NCBI RefSeq assembly: GCF_051960575.1
Contig: NZ_JBQCEE010000092.1
Span: 1-6,589, forward strand
DNA: 6,589 bases
Direction: 5' to 3'
Source of the DNA: JBQCEE01 sp051960575
GTDB lineage: Bacteria > Actinomycetota > Actinomycetes > Mycobacteriales > Jatrophihabitantaceae
In this document: one piece after another, positions 1-6,235 of the stretch
How positions within the stretch are numbered: the first letter of the stretch is position 1
How the letters are laid out: the number at the start of each line of letters is the position of its first letter
The notes under the pieces: model-generated
Told to the model about the DNA's origin: nothing
Databases searched by the model: none
The model's input: the letters and a program-made list of their open reading frames with translations, nothing else
Translations under genes and position numbers: made by a program

Positions 1-179
1 ACCAGCACCGTCACCGCGCAGGGCCTCTCACCCTGGGCAGGACACGCGAGGAGTGGGGACTTCTAACTGGCCACCAGTGGGGACCGCGATCCGGCCACCA
101 GTGGGGACTTTTTCATGGCCACGGACATTGGCGGGCGCTGGGGTCGTCGAGGAGGACAGTCGTAGCCCGTCGGTTGACA
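1..179. mobile_element. Probable terminal region of an IS21-family insertion sequence (partial)
   Basis: This non-coding stretch carries an array of three 24-bp direct repeats (53-124). The unit, including the string GTGGGGACTTTTTCATGGCC, resembles the multiple terminal repeats of IS21-type elements in actinobacterial genomes; this resemblance is from memory, not from a search. The transposase genes istA/istB would lie left of the window. IS21-family ends follow a TG...CA rule, and the sequence to 179 ends in TTGACA, so on the minus strand it would begin TGTCAACCG. That makes 179 a possible right terminus, but the exact end is inferred. A short frame open from the window edge to a TAA at 64-66 could be the tail of a transposase-helper gene, but it is too short to judge. 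No partner end or target duplication is visible. Confidence 0.45.
53..124. repeat. Three tandem 24-bp direct repeats, GTGGGGAC-N8-GGCCAC
   Basis: Units lie at 53-76, 77-100 and 101-124. Each has GTGGGGAC, eight variable bases, then GGCCAC and two more bases (CA, CA, GG). GTGGGGAC recurs at exactly 24-bp spacing (53, 77, 101), and the N8 spacers differ completely, so the conserved blocks look selected as protein-binding sites. The first two junctions form the near-palindrome CCACCAGTGG. Two helical turns per unit fits an array bound on one DNA face, as expected for IS21-type transposase sites. Confidence 0.8.
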
Positions 180-202
180 GGCGTCCTCGGCGAGCCACGT
201 AG
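174..202 (+). promoter_or_regulatory. Possible outward -35 box (TTGACA) at the putative IS end
   Basis: A perfect TTGACA lies at 174-179, pointing toward the esterase gene. At a 17-bp spacing the -10 position is ACGTAG (197-202), a poor match, so this is at best half a promoter. Outward -35 boxes at insertion-sequence ends are known to create hybrid promoters with flanking DNA. The coincidence with the proposed terminus is suggestive only. Confidence 0.2.
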
Positions 203-278
203 TGCCTGGACGTGACGGGCCGAACGAGCGAGGGCCGCAAGGACTAAAACCCGATGCAAAGTGCTTTACGTGAAACTC

Positions 279-307
279 TTGCAATCGTTGCCCGCTCGCC
301 CCACACT
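279..307 (+). promoter_or_regulatory. Candidate promoter for the esterase gene
   Basis: TTGCAA (279-284, four of six matches to the -35 consensus) is separated by 17 bp from CACACT (302-307, three of six, including the conserved second A and final T). It lies at the edge of a locally AT-richer patch (about 243-289) in otherwise GC-rich DNA. It would start transcription near 313-315 and give a leader of about 40 nt before the ATG at 354. Actinobacterial promoters are degenerate, so this is a weak prediction. Confidence 0.25.
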
Positions 308-316
308 CGTCATCAC

Positions 317-333
317 GCGGTCACGGGGACCGC
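317..333 (+). other. Small perfect hairpin in the esterase leader
   Basis: GCGGTC (317-322) and GACCGC (328-333) form a 6-bp perfect GC-rich stem with a 5-nt loop. The structure ends 20 nt before the ATG at 354, leaving the purine-rich ribosome-binding stretch (342-353) single-stranded. If transcription begins near 313 it would sit at the very 5' end of the message, where such stems can protect RNA. Function is inferred; such stems also arise by chance in DNA this rich in GC. Confidence 0.3.
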
Positions 334-353
334 CTGGTCGATGGGAGCAGGGG

Positions 354-1733
354 ATGAGCCGGGGACGACGTGGCACGGCGAACGCGGCATCGCGAGGCGT
401 CGCGGCGCTCGCGACGTTGGCCGCCTGCGTACTCGTCGCCCCAGCCGTCGTCGGCGCAACGACATCCCCGTCAGCGGCCACGGTGTCTGTGCCGGGTGCG
501 TCGATCGTCGGCGAGCAGTGGCTCACCGCACGCACCCTGCACCTCGACGTCGCCACCCCGTCCTTCAGCACGGCGACGACGCCGGTCGAGGTGACGCTGC
601 CGGTCGGCTACGCCGCTCAGCCAGGCCGTCGGTGGCCGGTCATGTACTACCTCGCCGGGACCAATCACGACGAGACGACGTTCCGGGCCGACTACCACGG
701 CGAGGCGCTGACCGAGGACTTCCCGGCCATCGTCGTGAGCCCGGACGGCCAGGCCGGCTATTGGAGCGACTGGTTCAACGACGGTGCCGGCGGACCGCCG
801 ATGTACACCACCTTCGTCACCCGGCAACTCATCCCGTTGATCGATGCGAACTTCCGGACACTCGCCGGCCGGGCGCACCGCGCGGTGGTGGGCGAGTCGA
901 TGGGTGGTTTCGGCGCCATGTCGCTTGCCGCGCAGCGTCCCGACCTGTTCGTCGCGGCCGCGAGTCTGTCGGGCGCGGTCGACACGAACTTCCCGACCGT
1001 CATCCCGGTGGTCACGGCGTCACCGGTGCTGCAGGGCGGCTTGCCGGACGCCATCTTCGGCCCACGCCTCACCGAGGAAGTCGTCTGGCGGGGCCACAAC
1101 CCGGTCGATCTTGCTGAGAATCTGCGCGGCGTCGACCTCCAACTGTTCACCGGAAACGGTGTCTTCTCACCGGCGAACGGCGAGACCGCACCCGAGCTGT
1201 CCGGCTGCGCGCTCGAGGGTGCTGGCATCGAGCCGATGAGCATCGACCTGCACCAGAGGCTGCTCGACCTCGGCATCGCCCACCGCTGGACCCAGCTCGA
1301 CTGGGGCTGCCACAGCGTCGCCCTCTTCGATCATGAGCTCACCGACGCGCTCGAGCACCTGCAGTGTGTGTTCGCCGCCCCGCCGCCACCGCCGAGCTCG
1401 TTCGACCATCGCTCGATCGCGCCGACGTGGACCGTCTGGAACTGGACCGTCACCGCCGACCCGCTTCGTGCACCGGAGTTCCTCGAGCTGCGTCACGCCG
1501 ACCGGGCCGGCGTCACCGTCGCCGGCAGCGGCCTCACCACCGTCACCACGCCCCCCTTGTTCGCCGGGCGCGCCAGCGTGCCCGTCACGATCGACGGCTC
1601 GCGCCGACTCGTCACACCGTCCAGCACCGGACGCCTCACCTTCGGCGTCGACCTCGGCCCGGCCGACCTGCAACAGCAGTACTCCGTCGGCGCCGGCACC
1701 ACCGTCACCACGGCCACCGTCAGCTTCGGCTGA
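354..1733 (+). CDS. Exported alpha/beta-hydrolase esterase (esterase D / antigen 85 type) with extra C-terminal domain
   Basis: The protein has 459 residues. Residues 1-35 look like a signal peptide: basic start (R3, R5, R6, R14), hydrophobic core and a likely type I cleavage after VVGA (A35). An LAAC string at 22-25 resembles a lipobox, but the hydrophobic stretch continues past it, so secretion is favoured over lipid anchoring. The catalytic domain (about 55-340) has the nucleophile elbow GESMGG (Ser182) in a context typical of the putative esterase family, an LFTGNG strand (264-269) like the CGNG of antigen 85, and a likely catalytic His320 in GCHS. The acidic residue is uncertain; Glu288 or a neighbour is possible. 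Cys285, Cys319 and Cys338 could form disulfides. A five-proline linker (343-347) leads to about 110 Thr/Val-rich residues of unknown role. The ATG at 354, preceded by GGGAGCAGGGG, places the signal peptide at the N-terminus; an upstream in-frame GTG at 261 would put 31 unrelated residues before it. It presumably hydrolyses an ester outside the membrane; the substrate is unknown. It lies 71 bp upstream of an importer operon. Confidence 0.85.
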   Translation: MSRGRRGTANAASRGVAALATLAACVLVAPAVVGATTSPSAATVSVPGASIVGEQWLTARTLHLDVATPSFSTATTPVEVTLPVGYAAQPGRRWPVMYYLAGTNHDETTFRADYHGEALTEDFPAIVVSPDGQAGYWSDWFNDGAGGPPMYTTFVTRQLIPLIDANFRTLAGRAHRAVVGESMGGFGAMSLAAQRPDLFVAAASLSGAVDTNFPTVIPVVTASPVLQGGLPDAIFGPRLTEEVVWRGHNPVDLAENLRGVDLQLFTGNGVFSPANGETAPELSGCALEGAGIEPMSIDLHQRLLDLGIAHRWTQLDWGCHSVALFDHELTDALEHLQCVFAAPPPPPSSFDHRSIAPTWTVWNWTVTADPLRAPEFLELRHADRAGVTVAGSGLTTVTTPPLFAGRASVPVTIDGSRRLVTPSSTGRLTFGVDLGPADLQQQYSVGAGTTVTTATVSFG

Positions 1734-1734
1734 C
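1719..1734 (+). terminator. UUCG-tetraloop hairpin spanning the esterase stop codon
   Basis: GTCAGC (1719-1724) and GCTGAC (1729-1734) pair perfectly around TTCG, giving a C(UUCG)G loop, a known exceptionally stable tetraloop. The TGA stop at 1731-1733 lies in the 3' arm. No U-tract follows, so this is not a classical intrinsic terminator. It may be a U-less terminator, a barrier to 3' exonucleases, or part of a Rho-dependent arrangement with the C-rich stretch just downstream. Confidence 0.45.
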
Positions 1735-1740
1735 TGCGGT

Positions 1741-1786
1741 TCAGCTCGCATCGCCTCGCTCCACCTCGCTTCACCTCGATTCGCCC
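1741..1786 (+). repeat. Degenerate 10-nt tandem repeats, C-rich and G-poor (rut-like)
   Basis: Successive 10-nt blocks read TCAGCTCGCA, TCGCCTCGCT, CCACCTCGCT, TCACCTCGAT, then a partial TCGCCC. CTCG sits at the same place in all four full blocks. In 46 nt I count 23 C and 7 G, a marked C-over-G excess with evenly spaced pyrimidine-C pairs, the composition expected of a Rho-loading site. It fills nearly all of the gap between esterase and binding-protein gene. Slippage-generated simple sequence is an alternative explanation. Confidence 0.5.
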
Positions 1787-1794
1787 ATGTCACT

Positions 1795-1799
1795 GGAGG
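1795..1799 (+). promoter_or_regulatory. Ribosome binding site that decides the GTG start of the binding protein
   Basis: GGAGG at 1795-1799 is followed by a 5-nt spacer (ACTCC) and GTG at 1805. The alternative in-frame ATG at 1787 lies upstream of this site and has only a C-rich sequence before it. The GTG start also gives a normal-length lipoprotein signal peptide. Confidence 0.8.
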
Positions 1800-1804
1800 A
1801 CTCC

Positions 1805-3394
1805 GTGCCCGTCTCATCCCTCACCCTGCGCCGCGCCACGACGCTGGCCTGTACCGCGGCGTTGGCCGCCGGCCTGACCGCTTGCGGCGGCGGCTCGTCC
1901 AGCAGGTCGACCACGTCCACCGGCGGCGGCAAGCCGGTCGCCGGCGCCACGCTCACCATCGCGGCGCAGGCACCGCCGAACAGCCTCGACCCGGCGCAGG
2001 TCGCCTCGGCGCTGACGGCCTATACCATCCCGGCCTACGACTCGCTGATCTACCGCGCCGCCGACGGGTCGCTGCAGCCTGACCTCGCGTCGTCGTGGAA
2101 GGCGGTCGGCTCGACGAACCAGCAGCTCGATGTCACCCTCCGCTCCGGCGTGACCTTCAGCGACGGTGCGCCTGTGACGGCGGACGCCGTCCTCGCGTCG
2201 CTGCAGTACGCGCAGAAGGCGCCGGGAGCCCAGGCGGCGATGCTGGTCGGGATGACCTTCACCAAGACCGGGCCGTCGAGCATCACCATCAAGTCGGCGA
2301 CGCCGAACCCCATGCTCGCCGACACCTTCACCCAGTTCACCGGCGTCGGGCAGATCATCAGCCCGAAGGGACTCGCGAACCCGAAGGCCCTGTCGGCCAG
2401 CGGCGTCAGCCACGGCGCGGGCCCGTACGTCCTCGACCCGTCCGCCACGGTGGCCGGTGACCACTACACCTACACCGCCCGCGCCGGCTACTTCGACACC
2501 GATCGCCAGCACTACAAGAAGATCGTCGTCCGGGTCATCGCCAACCCCCAGTCGGTCGTCAACGCCCTGAAGACCGGGCAGGTCGACGTCGCGATCGGCG
2601 GCGACTCGAGCGTGCTGTCGCAGGTGACCGCCGCCGGTCTCAAGGTGACGTCCGTGCCCTTCGTCTTCCAGGGCCTCGCCCTGCTCGACCGCAGCGGCCA
2701 GGTGAGCAAGCCGCTCGGCGACGTCCGCGTGCGGCAGGCGATCAACTACGCCATCGACCGCGCCACGGTCACCAAGGCCGTCCTCGGCGCGAGTGGCGTT
2801 CCGACGGTGCAGACGGTCGTCCAGGGCGCCGACGGCTACTCGGACACCGCGGCCAAGCAGTACCCCTACGACCCCGCGAAGGCCAAGCAGTTGCTGGCCG
2901 CGGCCGGGTACCCGAACGGCTTCACGCTGCCGGTCGCCTCGGCGCAGTTCGCCGGCATCGACACGATGGCGCAGGCGATCCAGGGTCAGCTGGCGAAGGT
3001 CGGCATCAAGGTGCAGCTCAAGACCGACACCGACATCCCCACCTACCTCGGTGACCTCACCAGCAAGAAGTTCCCTGCGGCCGCGGTCGGCTACGGCGCA
3101 CAGCCGATGTTCCAGGAGGGACAGGGTCTGTTCCTCCCCACAGCCCCCGTGTTCAACGGCTTCAAGAGCAACGACCCGAAGCTGACCGCCCTGTTCGCCA
3201 AGGCGAGCGCGGCCGACCCGACCACCCGCGCGAAGCTCGACCAGCAGATGGAGGAGTACCTCGTCGACCAGGCCTGGTTCGCGCCGGTCGCCTTCAGCCC
3301 AGTGTTCTACTTCAGCCGCCCGAGCCTCGGCGGCCTCCAGCTCAGCGGCAAGGCGCCGATCGCGACGCCGCTCGACTGGTACGACACCAAGTAA
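1805..3394 (+). CDS. ABC importer substrate-binding lipoprotein, family 5 (Dpp/Opp/Nik type)
   Basis: The 529-residue protein would be lipid-anchored on the outer face of the membrane, where it captures the solute and presents it to the permeases. Residues 1-26 form a lipoprotein signal (R9, R10, hydrophobic core, lipobox LTAC with Cys27), followed by a flexible Gly/Ser/Thr linker (28-41). The mature part has the family 5 layout: NSLDPAQ near 59-65, QPDLASSW (91-98), LRSGVTFSDGAPVTADAV (112-129), DVRVRQAINYAIDR (306-319) and PYDPAKAKQLLAAAGYPNGF (354-373). Length is normal for the family. Family members bind peptides, nickel, sugars, opines and other solutes, and nothing visible narrows the ligand, so no gene symbol is given. 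The start is the GTG at 1805 set by its Shine-Dalgarno site. Only 28 bp separate it from the first permease gene, so it is the head of the transport operon. Confidence 0.93.
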   Translation: MPVSSLTLRRATTLACTAALAAGLTACGGGSSSRSTTSTGGGKPVAGATLTIAAQAPPNSLDPAQVASALTAYTIPAYDSLIYRAADGSLQPDLASSWKAVGSTNQQLDVTLRSGVTFSDGAPVTADAVLASLQYAQKAPGAQAAMLVGMTFTKTGPSSITIKSATPNPMLADTFTQFTGVGQIISPKGLANPKALSASGVSHGAGPYVLDPSATVAGDHYTYTARAGYFDTDRQHYKKIVVRVIANPQSVVNALKTGQVDVAIGGDSSVLSQVTAAGLKVTSVPFVFQGLALLDRSGQVSKPLGDVRVRQAINYAIDRATVTKAVLGASGVPTVQTVVQGADGYSDTAAKQYPYDPAKAKQLLAAAGYPNGFTLPVASAQFAGIDTMAQAIQGQLAKVGIKVQLKTDTDIPTYLGDLTSKKFPAAAVGYGAQPMFQEGQGLFLPTAPVFNGFKSNDPKLTALFAKASAADPTTRAKLDQQMEEYLVDQAWFAPVAFSPVFYFSRPSLGGLQLSGKAPIATPLDWYDTK

Positions 3395-3422
3395 TCGATC
3401 CGGACGAGGGGAGGAGGCCGGC

Positions 3423-4361
3423 ATGCGCAAGCTGGTGATCAGGTGGCTGCTGACCGCGGTGCCGTTGTTGCTCGGTGTGTCGGCCCTGACCTTCGTGCTG
3501 GCGAGCCTGGTGCCGGGGGACGCGGCGAGGTCGATCCTCGGCCTGAATGCCGACCCGGCGCAGTACCGCCAGTTGCGTCAGCAGTTGGGGCTCGACAAGC
3601 CGCTGTGGCAGCGCTACCTGCACTGGTTGTGGCGTGCCATGCACGGCGACCTCGGCCAGTCGATCCAGTCGTCCGGCTCGGTCACCTCCGAGCTCGGCGG
3701 CCGGCTCGGCGTCACGCTGAGCCTCGTCATCGGTGCTGTGCTGCTGGCGGCCGTCGTCGGGGTCGGCCTGGGGCTGACCAGCGCGCTGCGCGGCGGCGTG
3801 CTGGGCAAGGTGGTCGACGTGCTGTCGCTGCTCGGGCTGGCCGTGCCGACCTACTGGCTCGGGCTGGTGCTGGTCACCTTCCTGGCCGTCCGCAGCGAGA
3901 TCTTCCCGGCGACCGGGTACGTGCCGTTCGCCGACTCGCCCACGCAGTGGTTCGAGTCCTTGGTGCTGCCCGTGATCACCCTGGCCTTCAGCAGCGCCGC
4001 ACCGATCGCCAAGCAGACCCGTGACGGCGTGCTCGCCGAACTCGGCAAGGACTACGTCGCCGTGCTGCGGGCACGAGGCATCAGCGAGCGCCGCATCATC
4101 CTCAAGCACGTGCTGCGCAACGCCGGCACGCCCGTGCTCAGCGTGGTCGGCCTCGTCGCGGTCGGCCTGTTCGGCGGCGCGGTGCTGGTCGAGACCGTGT
4201 TCGTGCTTCCGGGGCTCGGCGGCGAGGTCGTCTCCGCCACCGGCGCCCACGACATCCCGGTGATCCAGGGTGTCGCGGTGTTCTTCACCGCCCTCGTCGT
4301 CATCGTCAACCTGCTCGTCGAACTGGGGTACGCCGCATTGAACCCGAAGGTGCGCGCATGA
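3423..4361 (+). CDS. ABC importer permease, DppB-like
   Basis: This 312-residue integral membrane protein would form one half of the translocation channel of a peptide/nickel-class importer. It opens with a basic MRKLVIRW and a first membrane segment (about 9-30) ending in LVPGDAAR, the conserved start of DppB/OppB/NikB proteins. After an external stretch (31-95, with LRQQLGLDKPLWQRYLHWL at 51-69) come hydrophobic segments near 96-120, 130-155, 178-197, 236-262 and 280-303. The cytoplasmic coupling loop lies at 211-233 (YVAVLRARGISERRI...), the region that contacts the ATPases, and PGLGG (263-267) is also typical. Length is usual for the family. A strong Shine-Dalgarno stretch (GAGGAGG, 3411-3417) sits 5 nt before the ATG. 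Its stop overlaps the next start as ATGA (4358-4361), indicating translational coupling and one-to-one production with its partner. Confidence 0.94.
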   Translation: MRKLVIRWLLTAVPLLLGVSALTFVLASLVPGDAARSILGLNADPAQYRQLRQQLGLDKPLWQRYLHWLWRAMHGDLGQSIQSSGSVTSELGGRLGVTLSLVIGAVLLAAVVGVGLGLTSALRGGVLGKVVDVLSLLGLAVPTYWLGLVLVTFLAVRSEIFPATGYVPFADSPTQWFESLVLPVITLAFSSAAPIAKQTRDGVLAELGKDYVAVLRARGISERRIILKHVLRNAGTPVLSVVGLVAVGLFGGAVLVETVFVLPGLGGEVVSATGAHDIPVIQGVAVFFTALVVIVNLLVELGYAALNPKVRA

Positions 4362-6235
4362 AGCGCCTGCTGCACAAGCCGCTCGGCGTGGCCGCCCTGG
4401 CGTGGCTCCTGCTCGTGACCGCGGCCAGCGTCCTCGCGCCGGTGCTCGCACCGTTCAGCCCGGACGACCAGGATCTCGACCACGTCCTCTCCGGCCCGAC
4501 CGGCTCGCACTGGCTCGGCACCGGCACCCTCGGACGCGATGTTCTTAGCCGGCTCCTCTACGGCGGCCAGATCACGCTGCTCGGCGTGCTCGTGTCGTGC
4601 GCGATCTACCTCGCCGTCGGCGTCCCGCTCGGGCTCGTCGCGGGCTACGTCGGCGGCCGGGTCGACCGCATCGTGCTCCGGCTCGCCGACGTCGTGTACT
4701 CGGTGCCGGTCATCATCGTCCTGCTCGTCGTGGTTGCGATCTTCCCCGGCAACGAGACCGCCGCGATGGTCACCCTCGGCCTGCTCGGGGCACCCGGCCT
4801 CGCCCGCATCGTCCGGTCGATCACGCAGGGCCTGCGGCAGGAGCTGTTCGTCCGCGCCGCACAGGTCTCCGGGCTGCGACCGGTCACGATCATGCGTCGG
4901 CACATCCTGCCGCGCATCGCCGGCACGGTCGTCGTGCAGCTCTCGCTGTTCGGCGCCGGCGCCGTCCTGCTCGAGACCGGCCTCGGCTTCCTCGGCCTCG
5001 GGTCGAAGCAGGCGACCTGGGGCTCGCTGATCGCCGAGGCGTCCCAGAACGTCGGCACGCAGATGTGGCTGCTCGTGCCGTCCGGCGTCATCGTCATCAG
5101 CTTCATCCTCGCGCTCGGCCTGCTCGGCGACGCCGTCCGCGACGTCATGGCCGAGCAGTACGGCGAGGTGCGCCCCGCCACGACGCGCCGCCGACGCGGC
5201 CATCGGCCTGTCCTCCCCGCGACGACGGCCCCGAACAGCGACGCGCTGCTGTCGGTGCGCGACCTCACCGTCGCCTTCGAACGCGACGGCGTCGAGACGC
5301 CCGTCGTCACCGGCGTCGGGTTCGACCTCCGGCCCGGCGAGGCGCTCGGCATCATCGGCGAGTCCGGCTGCGGCAAGTCGGTCACCGCCCGGTCGCTGTT
5401 CGGCCTGCTCCCAGGCAACGGCCGCATCACCGCCGGCAGCAACACCATCGAAGGACAAAACCTCGTACATGCCTCGACCTACGAGCTCCGCGCCGTCCGC
5501 GGAGGTCGCATCGGCTGGATCTCGCAGGAGCCCATCCTCAGCCTCGACCCGTCGTTCACCGTCGGCTCGCAGCTGGTCGAGGCGATCCGTGCCCACCGCC
5601 GGTGCACGCGCCGCGAGGCCCGCGCCCGCGCCGTCGAACTGCTGACGCTCGTGCGGCTGCCCGACCCGGCCGGCACGGCGGCGAAGTTCCCGCACCAGCT
5701 CTCCGGCGGCATGGCCCAGCGGGTCGGCATCGCCGCGGCGCTCGCCGCCGACCCGGCGATGCTCATCGCCGACGAGCCGACGACCGCGCTGGATGTCACG
5801 GTGCAGGCCGAGATCCTCGACCTGCTGCGTGAACTGCAGCAGAGCGGGATGGCGATCATCCTCGTCACCCACGACCTCGGTGTCCTGAGCGATCTCTGCG
5901 AGCGCGGGATCGTGATGTACGCCGGCGAGATCGTCGAGGCCGCCGCCGTCACCGAGCTGATCCGTGCGCCCCGGCACCCGTACACGGCAGCGCTGCTCGC
6001 GGCCAACCCGCACGACGCCCGCCCGGGCGAACCCCTTCGCGCCATCGAGGGCACGGTGCCCGCGCCGGCCGACTGGCCGCAGTCGTGCCGGTTCGCCAAC
6101 CGCTGCCCACTGGCCGTGGCGCAGTGCCGGGCCGCCCCCGTCCCGCTCGTGCAGTCCGGCGACCGGCAGGTGCGCTGCGTCCGATCCAAGACCGTCGTGA
6201 CGCTGCTGCCGTCACCGCAGGAGGTGGCCCGATGA
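4358..6235 (+). CDS. Fused ABC importer permease (DppC-like) and ATPase (DppD-like)
   Basis: In 625 residues this joins two subunits that are separate in Escherichia coli Dpp. Residues 1-265 are the second permease: first membrane segment 11-33, HWLGTGTLGRDVLSRLLYGG (51-70) diagnostic of DppC/OppC, further hydrophobic segments near 72-97, 112-130, 190-213 and 236-258, and the coupling loop at 164-187. A basic linker (about 268-296, RRRR at 277-280) leads to the ATPase. There Walker A is GESGCGKS (334-341), the Q-loop Gln390, the signature LSGGMAQR (448-455), Walker B LIADEPTTALD (469-479) with Glu473, and the switch His505. All are intact, so ATP hydrolysis is expected. The oligopeptide C-terminal extension follows: RHPYTAALL (539-547), then Cys577, 583, 590 and 607, a four-cysteine pattern seen in DppD/OppD. 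No stop or frameshift lies between the halves, and such fusions are annotated in other actinobacteria. GAAGG (4346-4350) lies 7 nt before the ATG, which overlaps the upstream stop. Confidence 0.93.
   Translation: MKRLLHKPLGVAALAWLLLVTAASVLAPVLAPFSPDDQDLDHVLSGPTGSHWLGTGTLGRDVLSRLLYGGQITLLGVLVSCAIYLAVGVPLGLVAGYVGGRVDRIVLRLADVVYSVPVIIVLLVVVAIFPGNETAAMVTLGLLGAPGLARIVRSITQGLRQELFVRAAQVSGLRPVTIMRRHILPRIAGTVVVQLSLFGAGAVLLETGLGFLGLGSKQATWGSLIAEASQNVGTQMWLLVPSGVIVISFILALGLLGDAVRDVMAEQYGEVRPATTRRRRGHRPVLPATTAPNSDALLSVRDLTVAFERDGVETPVVTGVGFDLRPGEALGIIGESGCGKSVTARSLFGLLPGNGRITAGSNTIEGQNLVHASTYELRAVRGGRIGWISQEPILSLDPSFTVGSQLVEAIRAHRRCTRREARARAVELLTLVRLPDPAGTAAKFPHQLSGGMAQRVGIAAALAADPAMLIADEPTTALDVTVQAEILDLLRELQQSGMAIILVTHDLGVLSDLCERGIVMYAGEIVEAAAVTELIRAPRHPYTAALLAANPHDARPGEPLRAIEGTVPAPADWPQSCRFANRCPLAVAQCRAAPVPLVQSGDRQVRCVRSKTVVTLLPSPQEVAR

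Noticed and set aside
1..66. Frame open from the left edge to TAA at 64-66, possibly the tail of a transposase-helper gene
   Set aside because: Only 21 residues with no recognisable motif, and its stop falls inside the repeat array. Not enough to call a gene.
28..240. Small minus-strand open frame of 70 codons across the repeat array
   Set aside because: Its apparent peptide repeats (VPTGG) simply reflect the 24-bp DNA repeats, and it crosses the probable insertion-sequence end with no sign of being coding.
261..353. Earlier in-frame GTG start for the esterase
   Set aside because: It would add 31 residues ahead of a clear signal peptide, and it overlaps the candidate promoter. The ATG at 354 has a purine-rich site before it.
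1364..1804. Upstream extension of the binding-protein frame, including an ATG at 1787
   Set aside because: The extension overlaps the esterase in another frame. The ATG at 1787 has no ribosome binding site, whereas GTG 1805 has GGAGG at 5 nt and gives a proper lipoprotein signal.
1814..3430. Long minus-strand open frame of 538 codons opposite the binding-protein gene
   Set aside because: A typical antisense shadow in high-GC DNA: Arg/Gly/Asp-rich with no domains, opposite a gene with clear family motifs.
4052..6013. Long minus-strand open frame of 653 codons opposite the permease and ATPase genes
   Set aside because: The same shadow effect: low-complexity charged sequence opposite intact Walker and permease motifs.
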